The position numbers were made by a program, and so were the translations under genes. Below, in pieces: positions 60,311 through 64,000 of a DNA stretch of 64,000 nt. A model generated the notes under the pieces. It was not told where the DNA came from. It was given only the letters and a program-made list of their open reading frames with translations, and did not search any database. Position 1 is the first letter of the stretch. Each line of letters starts with the position of its first letter. Source of the DNA: Micromonospora sp. KC213 (lineage in GTDB: Bacteria > Actinomycetota > Actinomycetes > Mycobacteriales > Micromonosporaceae); NCBI RefSeq assembly GCF_004348325.1, contig NZ_SMKF01000007.1, forward strand, positions 18,175 to 82,174. Reading direction: 5' to 3'.

Positions 60311-62041
60311 GCCCCGACGTGTGACTGCGGCATATGCGTCGACGATGCCGTAACCGTAGAAGCCGTTGTGCCACTTGGTGCCTTCACAGTAGGCGTCGTA
60401 CGCTGGCGGACGGCCGATGCCGGCATAGGACACCAGGCGCGGTGTCGGGCAAGGGTGCCGGCGGGCGCTGGTCAGCAGGACGTGCCGCACGCTGGCCGGG
60501 TTCATGCTGATCCGGCCACCACGCCGGTTCTTGATGCCATACTGGCTGATCACCAGAGCGGCCGCGCCGGAGACATGTGGGGCGGCCCGGCTGGTGCTCT
60601 CGGCCCAGCGGAAGAACGAGCAGGTGCCGTCCTGGGTGCAATCTTTGAGCATCCCCTGCGCATCGCCGAGCGGAGTGATGTCGCCCTCCGGAGTCAGCCA
60701 GCCCTTGCCGGTGGCCGCGGCGCGGGAGTACGTCGACAGGATCTGATTTTCCCTGGCACCGAATGAAGGGGTGCCCAGCCCGTCTTTGCGGAAGCCGCCG
60801 GGGCCGCCGAGCTCGACCTCGGGGACACCGTAGTTGGAGTAGTCGGCTTTGCCCTCCGACGGCCCGAGGCCGCTGACGCCGATCACGTGGCGCCCTTCGA
60901 TGGGCATGGCCGCACAGCTGGCGCCGTCGATCTGCCGGGTGTAGGCAGAGTTGGCCGGGAAGGTCGGGCTGAGCGTGTCCGGATTGGGGCGCCCGAGGTC
61001 GTCGTGGGCGAAGCCGATCGGCGAAATCAGGGTAACGCCCTTCCGGTGCGCGTAATCAAGCGCGCGGTTTACCGCCTCGATCGTGATGCGCTGTTCGAGC
61101 TGCTGCGCGGGCGTGTCGGCGGGGTTGTCCGGGCAGTTGTAGAGCCACGGGTCGATGTAGAACGGCAGGTTGATCACGTTGAGCCCGATGTCCGCGCCGT
61201 AGGTCAGGGCGTCGAGAAAAGGCTGCAGGAAAGTCCAGCCGCTGTCCTGGGTGGCCCTGATGTCCACGAGCGTGACACCGGGCGCCACGCCGGAGGTGCC
61301 GGACCCGTTGGCGGCGGCGGCGATCGTTCCGGCGACGTGGGTGCCGTGGCCGTAGTCGTCGTGCCCGGGCGGGTCCACACAGCCGGCGAACTCGCACGGC
61401 CCGTCGATCACCACGCCGTTCACGTCGTTCGGGATGTCGGCCACGAAGTTGCGCGACGCGGCCAGGTCGACGTTCGTGGCCAGGTCACGGTGGGTGGCGT
61501 CGATCCCGGAGTCGATCACACCGACCCGTACCCGGTGGTCGCCCGGCTGACGCTCGCGGGCCTTGTCGGCACGCACCATCCGCAGGCCCCAGAGCTTCGC
61601 GTCCAGCGGGTCCATGCCAACCGCGGCCGTGACCGCACCGGCTCGGGACGGACCGGCTGGGCTGTAGCCGGTCACGTCGGCGACCGTGGCGCCGACGCCG
61701 AGGTCGCGGCCGACGCTGCCCCCGCTGCGGCTGAGTGCTCGGCTGCGGGCCGCACCGAGCACCCCCGGTACCACTACGCGCTCGGCAAAATCGGCGGCCG
61801 AGCTCTCCGCCACGACCAGCCCGAGCGCGCGGTTCTCACGCAGCACTGTGCCCTGAGCTGCGCGGATGGCGGCCAGTGCAGCATCATGCCGACCATCATC
61901 GGCGAGCAGCACAGTGTAGGCCACCGGCCCGGTGGTGGGTGCCGCCCCGGCCGGTGCCGGCCCGGCCGGGGCCGGGCCTGCCATCGCCAGCCCGGACACC
62001 ACTGATAGTGCTGCGGCGAGCACCCGTCCTCGTTTAATCAT
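60293..62041 (-). CDS. Secreted subtilisin-like protein with altered active site
   Basis: A 582-residue S8-family protein. A signal peptide (VLAAALSVVSGLAMAGP) is followed by an inhibitor-type propeptide region and the protease core with Asp177 (VGVIDSGID), His232 (YGHGTHVAGT) and Ser484. The serine motif is ESTSRAAPHV instead of GTSMAAPHV. The oxyanion Asn normally found in an AAGN phrase is replaced, since the corresponding segment reads LISPIGFAHDDLG. The triad is therefore complete but the oxyanion hole looks damaged. ATG 62041 follows weak ribosome binding sequence. The end of the frame (GPQLGF) overlaps an IS terminus, so the natural C-terminus may have been changed. Low or absent proteolysis is possible. 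Confidence 0.85.
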   Translation of the reverse strand: MIKRGRVLAAALSVVSGLAMAGPAPAGPAPAGAAPTTGPVAYTVLLADDGRHDAALAAIRAAQGTVLRENRALGLVVAESSAADFAERVVVPGVLGAARSRALSRSGGSVGRDLGVGATVADVTGYSPAGPSRAGAVTAAVGMDPLDAKLWGLRMVRADKARERQPGDHRVRVGVIDSGIDATHRDLATNVDLAASRNFVADIPNDVNGVVIDGPCEFAGCVDPPGHDDYGHGTHVAGTIAAAANGSGTSGVAPGVTLVDIRATQDSGWTFLQPFLDALTYGADIGLNVINLPFYIDPWLYNCPDNPADTPAQQLEQRITIEAVNRALDYAHRKGVTLISPIGFAHDDLGRPNPDTLSPTFPANSAYTRQIDGASCAAMPIEGRHVIGVSGLGPSEGKADYSNYGVPEVELGGPGGFRKDGLGTPSFGARENQILSTYSRAAATGKGWLTPEGDITPLGDAQGMLKDCTQDGTCSFFRWAESTSRAAPHVSGAAALVISQYGIKNRRGGRISMNPASVRHVLLTSARRHPCPTPRLVSYAGIGRPPAYDAYCEGTKWHNGFYGYGIVDAYAAVTRRGPQLGF

Positions 62042-62049
62042 TTTCGGTG

Positions 62050-63357
62050 TTACTCCCTCGTACGCTCAGGGATCGGATCGATCGGATTGAGTGGTGCCTT
62101 GGAACGGGTTTCCGGCATCGCCGCCAGTCGGCTGACCGGGGACAGCAGCACCGGCAGCAGCATCAGCACCGCGGCGGCACCGATGGTCCACAACGCGGGG
62201 CGCAGGCCGACGGCGCCGGCCAGCAGGCCGCTCACCGGGCCGCCGAGAGCGCCGCCGCCGAACAGCAAGGTGCGAATGGCCGCGGTCATCCGGCCCATCA
62301 GGTGCGGCGGCGTCACCGTCTGCCGAAGGCTCACGATCAGCACGTTGGACACCGCGAGCCCGCCATAGGCGATGAAGAACGAAGCCACGAACAGACTGAG
62401 AACCAGCCAGTGTGGCCCGGCGGCCAGTGGGATCAGCACCGGGCCGATGAACGTCGCGGCCAGCGACCAGAAGTAGACCCGGCCGGGCGTGTAGTGGGCG
62501 AGCAGCCGGCCGGACACTAGGGAGCCGAGCAGCCCGCCGACCGCGCCGAGCGAGAAGACGACGCCCAATTGCGCCGGGGACAGGCCGCCATTGCGCACCG
62601 CATAGACGATGAACATCGTCGATGTAGCCATGGTGAAGAAGTTGCAGAAGGCGCCGACGAAGGCGATCGACCGCAGGTAGCTGTTACCGAACACCCACCG
62701 CAGGCCGTCGGCCAGTTCGGCCAGCAGATGTCGCCGGACCGCGGCCGATGAGGGCGCCGGCTCCCGGGTGGGGATGGCGGCCAGCAACACCACCGAGACC
62801 AGATAGCTCGCCGCGTCGACAACCATCGCCACCGGCGCGGTGAGCGCACTGATCAGCACGCCGGCCAGGCCGGGCCCGGCAGCATCTGCGGAACTGGCGG
62901 TGATCGACAGCTTGGAGTTGGCCTCCACCAGGTACTTCTTGTCGCGGAGCAGGCCCGGCAGGTATGACATCCAGCTGACGTCGAACAGCACCGACGCCAC
63001 GCCGATGCCGAACGCCAGCACCAGCAGCACCGGCTGCGTGAGCCTGTCCATCCCGGCCAGCACCGGCACCAGCCCGATGAGCACTGCCCGCACCGAATTG
63101 GCGCCGAGCATCAACGGCCGCCGCCGCACCCGGTCCACCCACACGCCGAACAGCAGCGCGAAGGCCGGGTACGGTGCCAGCTGCATGAATCGCAGGAACC
63201 CGACCTGCTCGGGACCGGCATCGAAGACCAGCATCGCGGTCAGCGGCAGCGCCAGCGTGGTGACCTGCGTGCCGTAAAGCGACAGCGTCTCGCCAGCCCA
63301 GAACTTGAGAAAGTCCGGGTCGCGCCACAGCACGCCACGAGACCGGGTGGAGCTCAT
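62050..63357 (-). CDS. MFS exporter (EntS-like, MFS_3)
   Basis: A 435-residue transporter with 12 predicted membrane segments. The start FLKFWAGETLSLYGTQVTTL and the loop VWVDRVRRRPLMLG are typical of the MFS_3 group that exports siderophores and antibiotics. ATG 63357 overlaps the stop of the thioesterase gene by ATGA, and the in-frame start at 63471 would lie inside it. Being fused in one transcript with a thioesterase, it probably exports the product of the assembly line that lies past the right edge. Nothing in the sequence shows the substrate. Confidence 0.88.
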   Translation of the reverse strand: MSSTRSRGVLWRDPDFLKFWAGETLSLYGTQVTTLALPLTAMLVFDAGPEQVGFLRFMQLAPYPAFALLFGVWVDRVRRRPLMLGANSVRAVLIGLVPVLAGMDRLTQPVLLVLAFGIGVASVLFDVSWMSYLPGLLRDKKYLVEANSKLSITASSADAAGPGLAGVLISALTAPVAMVVDAASYLVSVVLLAAIPTREPAPSSAAVRRHLLAELADGLRWVFGNSYLRSIAFVGAFCNFFTMATSTMFIVYAVRNGGLSPAQLGVVFSLGAVGGLLGSLVSGRLLAHYTPGRVYFWSLAATFIGPVLIPLAAGPHWLVLSLFVASFFIAYGGLAVSNVLIVSLRQTVTPPHLMGRMTAAIRTLLFGGGALGGPVSGLLAGAVGLRPALWTIGAAAVLMLLPVLLSPVSRLAAMPETRSKAPLNPIDPIPERTRE

Positions 63358-64000
63358 CGCTGCAGGCCCGCGACAATGCCGGCGATGGTTGACAGGCCGT
63401 TCCCGGTCCAGATGGAATGGTGGTCGCCCTCGATGGTGTACTTGCGCAGGTCCGGTGCCACCCGATCCCAACGCATCTGATCATCGGGTGACTTGGCGGC
63501 CCTGATAAGGGTCACCGGCCCGTGATACGGCGTGCGCACCTCGAAGTCGAACAGCGCGGCCACGTGCGCCCGGAAGATGCGGTAGCGCTGCAGGAGCATC
63601 TCGGCGTCCACCTCCTCGGGCAGGATCGCCGCGCATTCGATCGCGTCGAAGACCGCCGCCGGGTCGGCGTCCGCGGGTTGCGGCCCCACTATCGCGTCGA
63701 GCTCGCCGGCCAAGGGGGTCGACGAGGCCGCGGCGTCGGTCGAGGTATGTGCCACCGCCGTCAAATCGTGCAGGAACTTCAGCAGCATCGCCTTCTCCGG
63801 CGGCAGCGGCGCCCGATACGGCACATCGGCGTCGACTAACACGAGCGCCGGCACGGCGACCCCTGCCGCGGACAGCTGCTGCGCCATGTCGTAGGCCACC
63901 ACCCCGCCGAGCGACCAGCCGAGCAAGGTCACCGGTCGGCCGGGCCAGTGCGCGCATAGCAGCGACACGTAATACTCGGACAACTCCCTCAGGGTGCGGG
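63354..64000 (-). CDS. Thioesterase domain at the end of a gene cut by the right edge
   Basis: The frame is open to the window edge (215 residues visible). It contains an alpha/beta-hydrolase of the NRPS/PKS thioesterase type: the nucleophile elbow LLGWSLGGVVAYDMA, the late Asp in LVDADVPYR, and the His in EGDHHSIWTG. Because no start codon is needed inside the window and the elbow lies early, this may be the terminal domain of an assembly-line synthetase or a discrete type II thioesterase. It overlaps the MFS exporter start by 4 bp. A secondary-metabolite locus probably continues to the right. Confidence 0.85.
   Translation of the reverse strand, partial: RTLRELSEYYVSLLCAHWPGRPVTLLGWSLGGVVAYDMAQQLSAAGVAVPALVLVDADVPYRAPLPPEKAMLLKFLHDLTAVAHTSTDAAASSTPLAGELDAIVGPQPADADPAAVFDAIECAAILPEEVDAEMLLQRYRIFRAHVAALFDFEVRTPYHGPVTLIRAAKSPDDQMRWDRVAPDLRKYTIEGDHHSIWTGNGLSTIAGIVAGLQR

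Noticed and set aside
1..64000. tRNA, rRNA, riboswitch or phage attachment site
   Set aside because: None was recognised on either strand by reading. A covariance-model scan would be decisive and could not be run.

Overview
High-GC DNA with GTG/TTG starts, many ATGA start/stop overlaps, SARP-type regulators, a complete mce operon and an aztABCD zinc-uptake locus point to a filamentous actinomycete. The overall gene style suggests Micromonosporaceae (Actinoplanes/Micromonospora/Dactylosporangium-like), but no rRNA, tRNA or other taxonomic marker is present to confirm this.

Layout. (1) 1-8.0 kb: two large minus-strand ATPase-type regulators (the first runs off the left edge) next to a divergent four-gene operon for ACP, KAS III, ketoreductase and acyltransferase. 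An 11-bp-spaced direct repeat 9 bp from a -10-like box precedes this operon, as expected for a SARP target. (2) 8.0-13.1 kb: a 13-bp minisatellite, an NmrA-type oxidoreductase divergent from an AraC regulator, then a thioesterase, a SnoaL-like protein and a Tat-exported FAD oxidase. (3) 13.3-21.3 kb: a broken TetR gene and an IS3 scrap, then a CocE-type hydrolase and a secreted GH43-like/AbfB protein. LacI-family operator palindromes lie next to both of the latter, but no LacI gene is in the window. A membrane protein follows, then truncated nuclease and transposase pieces. (4) 21.6-22.5 kb: a protein whose cysteine-rich hydrophobic C-terminus resembles halocin C8. (5) 22.8-29.3 kb: a decayed IS256 element, then aztD, aztC, a second aztD-like gene, aztB and divergent aztA, with two Zur-like boxes. 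(6) 29.5-41.5 kb: an isochorismatase-like enzyme, a GAF protein, a SigE-family sigma operon with two exported or membrane proteins, HAF- and TolB-type secreted propellers, and many transposase and gene fragments. (7) 41.6-52.7 kb: a minus-strand mce operon (ATPase, two YrbE permeases, MceA-F, two Mce-associated proteins), almost every gene overlapping the next. Divergent from it is a SigD/ShbA-like sigma factor with an RsdA-like anti-sigma factor. (8) 54-64 kb: two secreted subtilases, relics of a sigma factor, its accessory gene and an Abi_C gene, an IS701-type terminus, an MFS exporter and the thioesterase end of a gene that continues past the right edge, probably a nonribosomal peptide or polyketide locus.

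How the parts work together. The SARP probably switches on the ACP operon, whose products suffice to make a 3-hydroxyacyl-ACP. Zinc starvation would relieve Zur and express the AztABC importer with two chaperone-like lipoproteins. The Mce proteins form one lipid-transport machine with its own ATPase. Much of the remaining space is mobile-element debris, and many relics here carry frameshifts or are cut by IS ends, so the window reads as an accessory, recombination-prone chromosomal region.
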